Part shown: positions 45,597 to 56,147 of the stretch, one piece after another
Numbering within the stretch: position 1 is the stretch's first letter
How the letters are laid out: every line of letters begins with the position of its first letter
Source: Cryptomeria japonica
Taxonomy: Eukaryota; Streptophyta; Pinopsida; Cupressales; Cupressaceae
DNA length: 64,000 bases
Direction: 5' to 3'
Assembly (NCBI RefSeq): GCF_030272615.1
Contig: NC_081406.1
Coordinates: 218,808,997 to 218,872,996, forward strand
The notes under the pieces: generated by a model
What the model was told of the DNA's origin: nothing
The model's database searches: none
The model's input: the letters and a program-made list of their open reading frames with translations, nothing else
Program-made: the position numbers and the translations under genes

Positions 45597-45963
45597 ATCG
45601 GTGAATTTCATTTCTATATCTGAGCCTTCTTCGGATGATGGTCCAGATATAAACATGGTCACCATCACCCTCATTCATACACCTCTGGCCTAGAAGGGGA
45701 AGGTATCTGATTTTTCATTATCATTTACCCCTCTAGATGCCCTGTATTGCAGAGAGCCTACTCCCCTTTATGTCCCTACCAAGTTGAATGGTCAAAATAT
45801 CATAGGTGTTATGGTTGACCCATCTAGTAGAGTCGATGTTATCATAGAGGAGACTCTCTTTGTGAATGGCTACCATAGACTGGCGTATGATGAATGCCAT
45901 GCAACTTTGAGGATGCATGATGGGTTGTATATCCACCCCTTAGGTAGTGTCTATTATCACTGA
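45597..45963 (+). pseudogene. Element G protease
   Basis: VNFISISEPSSDDG, YVPTKLNGQNIIGVMVDPSSRVDVI, HATLRMHDG: the arrangement of a gypsy aspartic protease, with the active site reading DPSS instead of D(S/T)G. Stop near 45692 and the terminal TGA at 45961. RT should follow but is absent. Confidence 0.6.
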
Positions 45964-47647
45964 TTAAAATGGGCCTTTCTTTTCCCATAATTGGTTATGG
46001 TTTGTTAAAATTTTGAGTAGGGCACTTTTTCAAATGTTTCAGCTCTGTTCTAGGCCTTAGGGGTTTAGGGGTGTTTTTAGATCCTCTAATGTTTGTTTAA
46101 AACCCTCTGGTTTCTATTCTTTCATTACTTTATCCACTTAAGTAATGGGTCATGGGATCATAGGAAGTCTCCCCCCTTGTTGTTTTCCTAGGTGGTCATG
46201 TTAATTAATCGCAAAAATTTATGCCTTATGTGTATCTCTCCTAAAGTTGTCGGGCCCCAATAACTAGTGCGCATCTCGCGGATGGATCTATGACTTTCTC
46301 TATTTCGCTAGGCGAAGTTGCACGTAGTTTAAAACTAGTGAAGTTGTGAAAATGACATGGCATGCCACCTAGGCGGTCTAGCTGGTTGATGAGAGAAAGT
46401 AAAATGGTGGCATGCGGCATAAGTCACAATAGTCAGCAGGTCGGGATTAAAGGTTTAAAGGCGGACCCTAGAGGTGAGTTAGGTCGCAAGTTAGGAGATG
46501 ACCTGGTGGATACAATTGTCAAGAATTAACTGGAGCCTAGTGCTTTCTCTCAGCAAATGAAAAAGTGACGAGTCATCTCTGAAGGTGACTAGATGCCAGG
46601 TGTTCATAGTGAGTTAGAGGGCCCACCCCTCCCGAAGCCTATTCAGATGGTTAAAAGCTGATCACTTAAAAACTGATTTGATGGCCCATGCTATTTTGCA
46701 AGGGTAAGATGCTCGTGCTTTATACCCTACGAAATAGCAAAAGTGAATGAGAACCATCCATGTGTCATGATAGATGGTCATGACAGCTATGAAGGTGACT
46801 AGATGCCAGGTGTTTATAGTGAATTAGAGGGGCCACCCCTCCCAAAGCTTATTTAGATGGTTAAAAGCTGATCAATTAAAAACTAATCTGATGGCCCACG
46901 CTATTTCACAAGGGTAAGATGCTCATTCTTTATACCCTATGAAATAGCGAAAGTGAATGAGAACCGTCCATGTCTCACGATGGACGGCAACGTGTCCAGT
47001 GACACGTGGTCTTAGAAGAAATTAGGGCCTGCCAAGGTGGAACCGGCGGTATAAGAAAAGGACATGCGGCTAGTGTTAAGTCGAATACAAAAGACATTTC
47101 AAGGCCAGTGGTTGGGTGCCACGTGGTAGTAGGTAGCCAATAGAGAAGCGAGACCCAGCGCAGAGCCAAAGCTGTTAGTTAGTATAACACTTGATCAAGT
47201 TTCTTTTGATCGGACGGTCGACGCTATTTCGTAGGACCAAGCTACTCGATAGTTATGTTTCACGAAGTTGCAAAAGAGAAAAATGAAAGACTTACAGGAA
47301 TGTTGTGACCCATTGGAGCAAAAAATATGAATTCTCCTATGAATTCAATTTTGAAGGGACGGCCAAAGCATGCGGAATCAATGTTGTAGTTAAAACCCTG
47401 AGTACAATATATGATTTCCCATCAACTGGGGGAAGATATCTTTTAAATAATTTTTTGCAGAGGAGTGGATGCATAGATATTTTCTTCAGGTATAAAGCAA
47501 GTCAATTCAGTTGCAAGGCAAATTCCTTCAAGTTAAGAATAGGTTTTCTCGTACTCTTGTGTAGCAATTTTTGTGTGGTGTGTTTCAGATAAGATATTGA
47601 TTCGTCATAGAAGTGTCTAGGAGCGGTATTCATTTCTTACATTTTAA
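45964..47647 (+). other. Non-coding stretch of element G upstream of ORF J
   Basis: No recognised gene in 1.7 kb. A GC-richer part (46230-47250) differs from its surroundings and contains a 210-bp tandem duplication with hairpins. The last 350 bp lead into ORF J; a 95-aa plus-strand reading (47305-47592) shows no known motif. It could be the leader or LTR remnant of an element carrying J, but no matching repeat was found downstream. Confidence 0.5.
46581..46985 (+). repeat. 210-bp tandem duplication with inverted repeats
   Basis: Copy 1 starts at 46581 and copy 2 at 46791 (GAAGGTGACTAGATGCCAGG in both). They align without gaps for about 180 bp at roughly 89% identity by eye. Each copy has a hairpin: in copy 2, CGCTATTTCACAAGGGTA (46899-46916) pairs with TACCCTATGAAATAGCG (46933-46949) over a 16-nt loop; in copy 1, 46689-46706 pairs with 46723-46739. 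Related words occur at 46304 and 47222. Confidence 0.85.
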
Positions 47648-50600
47648 ATGGCTCCTAAAAGAGAATTTTCTGGCAAAGACAATTATTCAGAAAGGAGTGT
47701 CTGTGATGATTTTCTTGAACAATTGACATTGTCAACTAATCAGGCATCGAAGGCAAAAGAATTAGTGCCTAGAGCTCCCCATTTAAAGATAGGAGAAGGA
47801 CTGTATGACAAGAGTAACTGGTTGAGAGACCCACAGGTTGGATTGTCTGGGTTGGGGTTATTTAAGATTGGATTTGGAATGAGAAATTCTCTAGCCCCAC
47901 AAAACAGTATTTGGGAATTAGATGTTGGGAAATTGGTAGTCCCAGGGGTATTTATGGACATATAATTGTTGACCCAAATTGCGCTCAACTATGATCCAGT
48001 CACAAGAAGCATTCGGGATATAAATGGAAAAACCCTTATTGAGATTAATGTTGAAGAATTCAGGAATGCTTTTGGGCTTAATGAGTTTACCAATTTTCTA
48101 GAACCCATAAATTTCAAATCATTAGCTCAAATTTATAGTGCACAGAGGAGTCATCTCAGGAATGGGCTTCTCAAGGAGTTTTTTGTGTAGATAGGTGGGT
48201 TGACAGTTGTAGGCCCCAACACACAAGAGCCCTTTTCATTGAGTATGTTCACCCTTAGGGCTAAAGGAATGTATTGGGCACTTTGCCAAGTTTTGGGAGA
48301 AGATGCTGAAGTAAATATGCCAAATCACTACCTGTTAATGATTGCTCAGATTTTGAATCCTTCTCTTGCAATTACATTTGATTATGCTTCTTTCATTGCT
48401 GATGCTATCCATGGAGGGTTAACAAGAATAAAGAATGGAAAGGTGGATAGGCCTTTCGGATGGTACTCACTCCTGATGCATCTATTTCTTTTCAAAGGTG
48501 GTGATTACTTTGCCAGTGGACTGGACCTTGTCAAGGAGAAAGAAGGAGAAAAAATGCCGATACAATTATGGAGTACTATGTTTTCATGGGATAGAGAGGA
48601 TGCTAGTTTCTTGAAGTTTGACAAATACTTTGCATCCAAGATTAGGACTCTCCTTTGCTTGGAGAACCCAAGAATCCCCAAGGTTCTTTTGGAATTCTTA
48701 AGACAAAAAGAATTCACAGAGAACATAAAAATTGTTCACAATTGGGGTGACATTTATTTGTATCCAGTCTCAACAGTTTTCAGAGTGTTTGGTTTTAGAG
48801 GCACCCCATTCTTGCTACCTTACTAGGTTCCTCTCAAAGTGGGAATTGCAAAGATCCTTAGATAAATTGGTGGTGTACAAGAGGCAGAGTTGATAGGCAG
48901 GGGTAAAGGGACTATTTTCCCTGCAGCTACCATAGCCCACCAATTTGTAATAAAAAAGGGAGGTTGGAATTTCTTTGAGGATTTTCTCAAGCCTTATCAT
49001 TTGTCCACTGTAGTGTCCAGGTGTGTTGATCCAGAAGACTTCTTCAAGGACATGTTTAGAAAGAAAGCAACATATAGGGGTAGGCCCCATCAATTTCAGT
49101 TTCTTGAAAACCTCATCAGAAATGAGTTTGATCTAGATTAGCAGGAGCTAAGGAAAGAGAAATGGGTGGCTTATAAGAAAGCCTTGGATTTCATGCATCA
49201 ATTTGATGCTAGCTATGACCCATTGTCTAGCTTTTTCCCTCTGGAGGAGAAAATAAAGTTTTTAATTGGTTGCTTTGAAGATGTGATGCAGACCCTGAAG
49301 GAGAAGAGGGAAGCTGTAATCAAAAGCAACCCTGAAAATGTGAGAATGATCCTAAGTAGGTCAGCTTCTAGCAAAGAAATCCCTCTTGGTGATTATACAC
49401 TGCACAAGAAATCTAGTTATAGTGTGCCGATGCCTACAACAGGGGAGCCCTCTACCTCTAAAGGAAAGAGGAAGATACAAGATGTCATTGACATCCAAGA
49501 AAGCCCAAAGAAGCAAAGGGTAGGGAAAGAAGTACAATCAGATGCACCTTTGTATTCCCCATCCCAATCCCCTATCCATATAGGAGATGAGCAAGCATCA
49601 GCTGAGCAACTCCTACAGTTAGGCAGTCTAGGGGAAATTGCCTACACTTATGATGAAGTGGAAGAAGGAATGCCTGAGGAACCCCTTGCTGCTAAAATGG
49701 ACATTACCACCATTGAAATCAAAGGCCAGGAGTGGGATCCTAAGATAAAGCAGGCAAGTAATGCCTTCTTGGCTGACAACAATTTTGTCACATCAGAAGC
49801 ATTTATGCAATTTATATGGAAACAAAATATAGATAAATATAATGCTAGATGTGAAAAGAGAAAGGCTGAGCAGCCTAATAAAGATCTAGCCCTAGTAGAA
49901 GAGGAAATAAAGCATGAGATGATGGAAGAGTTCAAAACCATCACCCTTGAGCAAGGGAGAGATATGGTGGCACAAGCTGGAGTGCTTATTTTACTCGAGT
50001 GGGATATAGCAGATGCCCTAGTACTAGATGCAGTGAGGAAGGAGACCAAACCCATGGAGGGAATTACTTTCAATAAGGATAATGCTGCACTCGTCATGTG
50101 GTCTCTCAAGAGAAATGAGAGTAAGAAAAGAAAAGATACCCTAGGGTCAAGTTACCTTGGTGGGATGATGGTGAAAAGAGTGCAGAGTACAGGGGTAGTG
50201 GAAGCTGCTAGCATTGTACTAGAGACTGCAAAATTTAGTGTTGTAGTAGCAGAAAAGGAAGCCAAAGAGAAAGATATCCTCCAAGTCAAGTTGGAAACAA
50301 TTTTGAAGGCCTACAATAGTGCTAAGGAGGAGGTAAGAGGTAAGGATAGCATCATTTCTAAGCTGCAAAGCTAGTTGACTAGACAATACCATCAAGGTGA
50401 GTCTTCAACACTAATGATTTCCTCTTCTCCTACAAGACCTCCACCTACTAGCCCTATCATTGAGTTTCCACCATCTCCAGCACCCTCCAGCTCTCAAATG
50501 GTTGAAATTACTCCTCAAGAATTAGAAAACTTAAAACGGGCTCAGGCCTTATATGCAAAGAAGTATGAGGAGAGAGTAAGGGCTACAATTTCTAGTTTTG

Positions 50601-51250
50601 CTGATACAATGAATGTCTCATTGCTCTACAACAATGTGGGTAAAATTGTGGATATTTGGAATGAGCTCAGGGGAGACAAGGCCATTTTGACACCTATTTT
50701 TGACAAATGGAGGCCTAGGGGGCAAGATTTAGAGTTTATGTGTGTATCCTGTGATGAAGCAAGGGCCAATCCTATCATTAGATCCACTTTTGAAATCACT
50801 AAAGATTTGGTACAATTAGTAGCAGAGGTGGATAATGTTGATAGGAAAGTTAACTTGTACGAAAAGGAGTATGCTGATCAGGTTTGTGAGTTGCTCCCAA
50901 GAGTTTTTGCTAGCCCGAATCAATTAAAGGACAAAAAAATGTGGCTTAAGGAGATAGAAGCCAAATTGTCAACAAGAATTAAAGGAATTATTGATCTAGA
51001 TGATGGTTCTTTCTTTGTTTTGACAATACAAGAGATAGAGAAAATTAAGTCACATTATGGTTTTCTCAATTCAAAAGTCAATAAATTGAGAAACTCTTGG
51101 AAAAGGTTGACCAAGACTAAGGATAAAGTGATTAATTTCTCATGGCCGACAGAAAATGCGTATGATGAGTGGACGATAAAATATGCCACCCATGATCTAA
51201 AACAGTTGGAGAGCACCCCTGAAAAGGTGGAAGAGGTTGCAACTGAATAG
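47648..51250 (+). pseudogene. ORF J, unknown 1,200-residue protein
   Basis: A single frame from ATG 47648 (MAPKREFSGKDNYSERSV) to TAG 51248-51250, with in-frame stops at codons 106 (TAA), 181 (TAG), 393 (TAG), 406 (TAA), 498 (TAG) and 909 (TAG), and no frameshift. The N-terminal half is helical (INVEEFRNAFGLNEF, TLRAKGMYWALCQVLGEDAE, ITFDYASFIADAIHGGL, GWYSLLMHLFLFKGGDYF). A bipartite basic NLS-like motif (KGKRK at 605-609, PKKQR at 620-624) follows. Then come an acidic region, a Lys/Glu-rich coil (about 860-910), a Pro/Ser linker and a coiled C-terminus (LNSKVNKLRNSWKRL). No enzyme motif seen. The layout resembles ORF2 of A and B and 'putative plant transposon protein' families; this is inference. 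Confidence 0.7.
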
Positions 51251-52488
51251 CCTATTGAAGAAACTGTAGAGGCGGAAAAGAGCTTGTAACTATTTTTGTG
51301 AAAAGCTTGTAATCTCTTTATTTTGAAAGAAATGATTGTAACAAACTCTCCTCGAGAAGTCTGAAGCTTTGTGCATCCATGTTGTTATAAATGGATACCA
51401 GGACTAGAGGAAAAAGGATTGCAAAGAATTGTAAGAAAACACTCCAGAAATTTATCTGAGCTTTTCTAAGTCTAATGGAGAATAGTCAAGACTTCTTGTA
51501 ATATTTTTTTGAACTTAATATCAATATACAGACCATCGGTTTTGAGTGAAGCTTTGTGTTGTCTTCAAGTGTGTTTACAATTTGTTTACTGTTTTCATTC
51601 TGAATAATCCAGGGTTATTTTGTTTGAATGGGATTGTAAGGCAATTTTTAGTAGAAGTGTTCATTAGCTTTTCTCTTTAGGAGGGAAATTAAAGATGCGA
51701 GGATCACTCATGCTAGTAAACTCTTTGGAAGAGACTTTGAATCTTGATGATCATGGTTTAATTTGGAATGTATAAATTCTTATAGGTGTCAGGCATATAT
51801 AAGGATTAATAAAAACCAAACCAATGGGATGCATAAAGATATTTTGTTTGAGGAGTATTATTTGAGTTTAGATGACTCTGTGACCTTGGATAAGGCACTG
51901 ATATTGATTTAAGTTGTTTATTGCATGTTTTGTTGATTGAAATACTGAATTTAAGTATAATTCCATTCTTTGTTTTTAGTTAATTTCAAGGTGAATAGAT
52001 CCACTGGTTTCCTGGACTAGTTTACTGTGGGTTTATGTTTGAAAGTGTGAATTTAATTCACAAAGGTATACCCACCTGGGCTCTGAGTAAGTCCAAAGTG
52101 TAGAAGGTTCAATCAAACCTTGTCATATGTTGTCTTGAGAATTTCCTTATCTTTGATGTCTCTTCTGCACTGAGTTTAATCATATTATTTTAAGGATGTT
52201 AAAGAGAATCAGATTTTGAGGACAACAGTGTCACCTTGATGGTCCTTGTAGGGCCTAAGGTAGTGTCCTTTGTGTTCATCAAAATTCCTGAATTGGACCT
52301 CTTCTGAGTTAAGATCAACATTCCTTAGCGGATTTATATGGAAGCAGTCCCCTCGATTGTGCACAAATGTCTCAAGTTTCCCCATGAGGGCATGGTGCAT
52401 GTCATCTAGGACACTAGATACTGACCCCTGATCAGTTGTGAGGATTTTTTCGTTAGACCACTTTTGGCCTACTCTAGTGGGGCCCATG
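51251..52488 (+). other. Stretch between ORF J and element H
   Basis: Non-coding, AT-rich for about 950 bp, with AATAAA-like words near 51760-51810, compatible with a 3' UTR of J. The last 280 bp hold a 92-codon minus-strand open frame (52487-52209) with no family I recognise (HINPLRNVDLNSEEVQF). No second LTR for J found. Confidence 0.4.
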
Positions 52489-54044
52489 TGATGCAGATAA
52501 ATATATGTTTAGGACCCAAACCCCACACTCCTAAGGTGATTTAGTGCATCTAATGCCTCTAAGAGGCTCAAAACTTGTCCTCCACTAAGACAAATGGATC
52601 CTCTACCTCTACACCAGTTAAACACTCCCAAACAACATGTTTCTAAGGTTCATAAGCCATCAAGACTCCATTTGTCAAGACAACTGAAGTATTAGCCTGA
52701 AACTAGTCCTAGGCTCCTACTAGCCCTACAAACATTGTTTTAGGCTATTATCTCCCCAAAGTTGCAAATCACTAGACAAAAAAATCACATATCAGGATAC
52801 CCTTTTCAGCCAAAAATAACATATCCAAAACTGAGGTACTATTACTTTTGACCAACAATCTCAAAAACTAACTGTCCTCTGTATCCGGTAGGCTAATTAG
52901 GCCACATTTGCAAAGGAAGTACTCCCCAAATACATCTCTAGAAAGAAACCTTCTATACAGTCTTTGGTTATGATACAAAACTAAGGATTTTATAGGTTAT
53001 GTGGTCAGGTTAGGCTTCTATATGCCATAGCCCCAAAACCCTCACTAATTTACCCTTAAACCTAGGGCTTGCTCAAAAAATCATCCAAACACACTTCCAG
53101 AATCAAATGAAGGTTGATTCAACATGTCACCAACATACTCTTACTATTTCAAACATCAAAATATCCCCTCCTTAAGGCCAATATGTTATTGCTATAACTA
53201 TGGCACAAAAACCATGCATTTTTCAGTTAATCTCTCTTCTTCCTATCATTAAATTGTTAGGAATGTATGATAAACATTAGGGTTGATCCAATCCATAGAA
53301 AATAGAGTCTTACATCTATGGTTGGATCATTATGTCAAAGGAAACCAACAAAACAGTAAATAAAAGACTACAAACTTAAAAATGTACAGTATAATATGTG
53401 GTTCCAGGTTTATTGAACCTTCAGGAAATTACAAGCATGTAAGGATGCATAGAAACCACCCTCACTTAATTAAAAAAACCAATATCAAATCTACTTTAGT
53501 GCAAAGAAAACATAAAAACTCAGATTTGTAGGAAAATAAATGAGTTTTATTGTTGTTTTGATTTGCAGTCCATACAACTCTGTACTCCCTTTTGCTCTCC
53601 CATACAAATGCCTCTTATGGATTTAATTAGGCCTCCAACCACAACCTCAATTGATTCATATAGTTATGTGCCATTACAAATGCTTAAACAAGCATATTTG
53701 TTATTTCCCACCAAAATGACACTAGCCATTATATTCAAATATTTGAATTAAAAACTCTTATTAAACACCCTATATTGACTTCTACCCAAAGCTAATGACT
53801 CCTAAAGGATCATAATATTTTATCAAATAGATCTAAACACTCTTAAGACCATTCCCAATCCTACAACCCTGAAATCCTATATTTGGTCCTATGGTCCTAT
53901 TAGGCCCATCAGAGCAATTAACCGTTACAATGAAATGCCATAATTGGCTTTAGGATATCAAAATTGAGTCTATTAGACCCATACACCTCCTTGTAATGCT
54001 TCCATGGTGTCCTCCAAGTTATCTTCATGTTAGGGGCTCCTACA
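52489..54044 (-). repeat. Element H 3' LTR
   Basis: 1,556 bp; plus-strand ends TGATGCAGATAAA and GGGGCTCCTACA; repeated in the two parts of 56148-59244. Short plus-strand ORFs (for example 53563-53751) recur in the other LTR and are not genes. Confidence 0.88.
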
Positions 54045-54604
54045 CTATAGTCCTCCCCAATGAAAAATCTCTTGTCCCAAGAGAACAAATCTTGTGTGTT
54101 CAGATCTTGTAATTTTTGTGATGGTTGTTTGGTACATGTCTGCACCTTGTTCAACTGCTCAAATGGAACTCTCTGACCTCTGCAACCTATATTAATCTCA
54201 AAACAAGAATTAGTTCTCAGAAACTTATGTTTTGGTCCCCTCATGGGACTGTCTATTGCTTGTCCTTCCTGTCTTCTTTGATCTGCTATTTGATCTACCT
54301 TTTGGTGAACACCAATGCCACCATTACTAGCCCTCTTCTGCACTCCAATAGGACACAAAATTGATCCCACTATTACACCATACATACTACTATTCCATGG
54401 TACATCTGTGCTTACTAACTTTTTGTCATCAACCATCATCTTTTGCTTCACATGAGGGTTATCTCTAACTTGCAAACTCACATGCATTGGATCTCCAAAA
54501 CATCTGACACTTTTGTCATTTGAGTCAACAACATTCAAAGGATTCATCAAAAAATTTAGCCCATCTTTATGCACAAGGTATCTATTAGTGTATCTATCAT
54601 GCAT
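54045..54604 (-). pseudogene. Element H downstream coding remnant
   Basis: An open minus-strand frame of 228 codons (54604-53918) that starts with HDRYTNRYLVHKDGLNFLMNPL, the usual continuation after a gypsy protease (GRPWQFDRK..HDG.TN.Y), then moves through unrecognised sequence into the first 127 bp of the 3' LTR. The RT region expected here is missing. The Pro-Ser/Gln-rich rest has no known domain. Confidence 0.5.
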
Positions 54605-55069
54605 TGTCTTTCTCCCTTACTACCAAGGTCTTCCTAGGATTAAGTTTGCACAAGTCATAGGTACCACATCAGATAAAACCCTATCATGATATTCCTCAAT
54701 TGAAAAATTGACATATGCTTGTTCCCTAATGAGGATATGTTGTTCTTTGCTAACCCAAGTATCATAATAAGGACATCAATGATGAAATCTTTGTAAATGA
54801 AGTTTATTGACCATCTCATAGAAAACCAAGTTATTATGTGAACCTAAATCTACAATCAATTTGCAAATTTTACCTTGACACAAACACTGAGTTCTGAAAA
54901 TGGATATCTTATGCTCTTCTTGTTGCTGCAACTCACCTTTGTTAAGCATGAGGAATTCTCTTTCCAACACTGGACTTGCTTTCAATGGTTCATTTTCTTC
55001 TTTCTTTTCTTCTTCTTGTGTCAGGTTGATTCTCCTATCCCTGCTTCTATCTGATTGTTCCCACTTAGG
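54605..55069 (-). pseudogene. Element H protease
   Basis: The minus strand reads KICKLIVDLGSHNNLVFYEMVNKLHL; active-site DLG (54850-54842) stands where gypsy has D(S/T)G. It is followed in pieces by YVNFSIEEYHDRVLSDVVPMTCANLILGRPW, the usual gypsy protease end. Stops near 54776 and 54620. Confidence 0.7.
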
Positions 55070-56098
55070 ACATTTAAAAGAAGGATGCCAAACTTCATTA
55101 CAATTGAAGCATCTACCTGTGAAAGTGCCTCTACCTGCCCCAAATCTTCTACCTCCTTTGTATCCTCCTCTTGAATCAGAAGATGTCTCTTTTCCTTTCT
55201 CATTGTTTTGTGCTTGTTCCCAATTTATTCTACCACCTCTTCCTCTTCCTCCTCTTCCACCATTCCCTTATCTTTCATGTTTCCCTTCAACTTCTCTTCT
55301 GCTCTAATGGCCAACTGAAAACATTCTCCCAATGTCTTAGGCATTTGCAAACCTACTTCATCTTGAAGGTTGAATCTTAACCCATTTAAGTACCTTGCTA
55401 TCTTCTCTTCTTCATCCTCTAGACCCCCTCTGATACTAAGCTTATGAAATTGTTTAGTATAGGACATCACATCCATGTCCTTTTGCCTCAAATTCTACCT
55501 CATCTTCTTCACATGAATTGTATAATCAGATGGTAAAAATTGATCCTTAATAAAACCCTTCATTCTATCCCATGTTGTGATCTTTTCCAATCCTCTAGCC
55601 ATCCTTCCATTCTATATATCAAATCACCATGTCAAAGCTATACCTCTCAATTTAGTTTTGGCAAATTTTACTTTCTTTTTTTCATCCATTTCCTCAAATT
55701 CAAAGTAGTTGTCTAAGACATCTAACAAACCTAAGATTTCTTCACTATCCATCCTCCCTTGGTAGATTAGTAGGTCAATGATATTGTTACCTCCACCTTG
55801 GATTGCCTTTAGTAATATCACCAATCTCCTCTTCAGGATCTTCTTCTCCCCTTCTAGGCTCTTCATGCCTTTCCCCTTCATCGTGTACTCCCACTTCTTC
55901 ATTCATCTCCTCTCTTCTAGGTTCTCCCCTTTCTTTCTCTAAGGATTCAATCCTTGCTAGAAGTTGTAACCTCTCTCTCCTTTTTTGTCTATCCTCCCTA
56001 TCCTTTGTTGCTTCCAACTCCCTCTTTTCCCTCTTCTCTCTTTCTAGGGCTTCTCTCAACTCCTCTATCTCCCTAGCCATTTGATTTTTAGGTGCCAT
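55070..56098 (-). pseudogene. Element H gag
   Basis: ATG 56098 (MAPKNQMAREIEELREALE), a charged coiled coil to about 55860. A frameshift leads to the Retrotrans_gag domain (YFEFEEMDEKKKVKFAKTKL, GIALTW, ITTWDRMKGFIKDQFLP, YTKQFHKLSIRGGLEDEE, LNGLRFNLQDEVGL), a Glu-rich run, another frameshift near 55230, and one zinc knuckle CFNCNEVWHPSFKC (55111-55070). Stops near 55624 and 55492. Confidence 0.8.
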
Positions 56099-56130
56099 CT
56101 TATGAAAACCTTTCCTCAAAGATCTACTCA

Positions 56131-56147
56131 CTACTCTAATATCAATT
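56131..56147 (-). other. Element H primer binding site
   Basis: The minus strand reads AATTGATATTAGAGTAG next to the 5' LTR; a diverged initiator-Met site (TTGGTATCAGAGC type). Confidence 0.6.

Noticed and set aside
47305-47592. 95-aa plus-strand ORF as an upstream exon of ORF J
   Set aside because: No splice sites or similarity could be supported, and J has its own ATG at 47648.
49648-50109. 153-aa minus-strand ORF
   Set aside because: Opposite ORF J; Ser-rich shadow of Lys/Glu/Ala codons.
55803-56084. 93-aa Ser-rich plus-strand ORF
   Set aside because: Antisense to the charged coiled coil of the element H gag.
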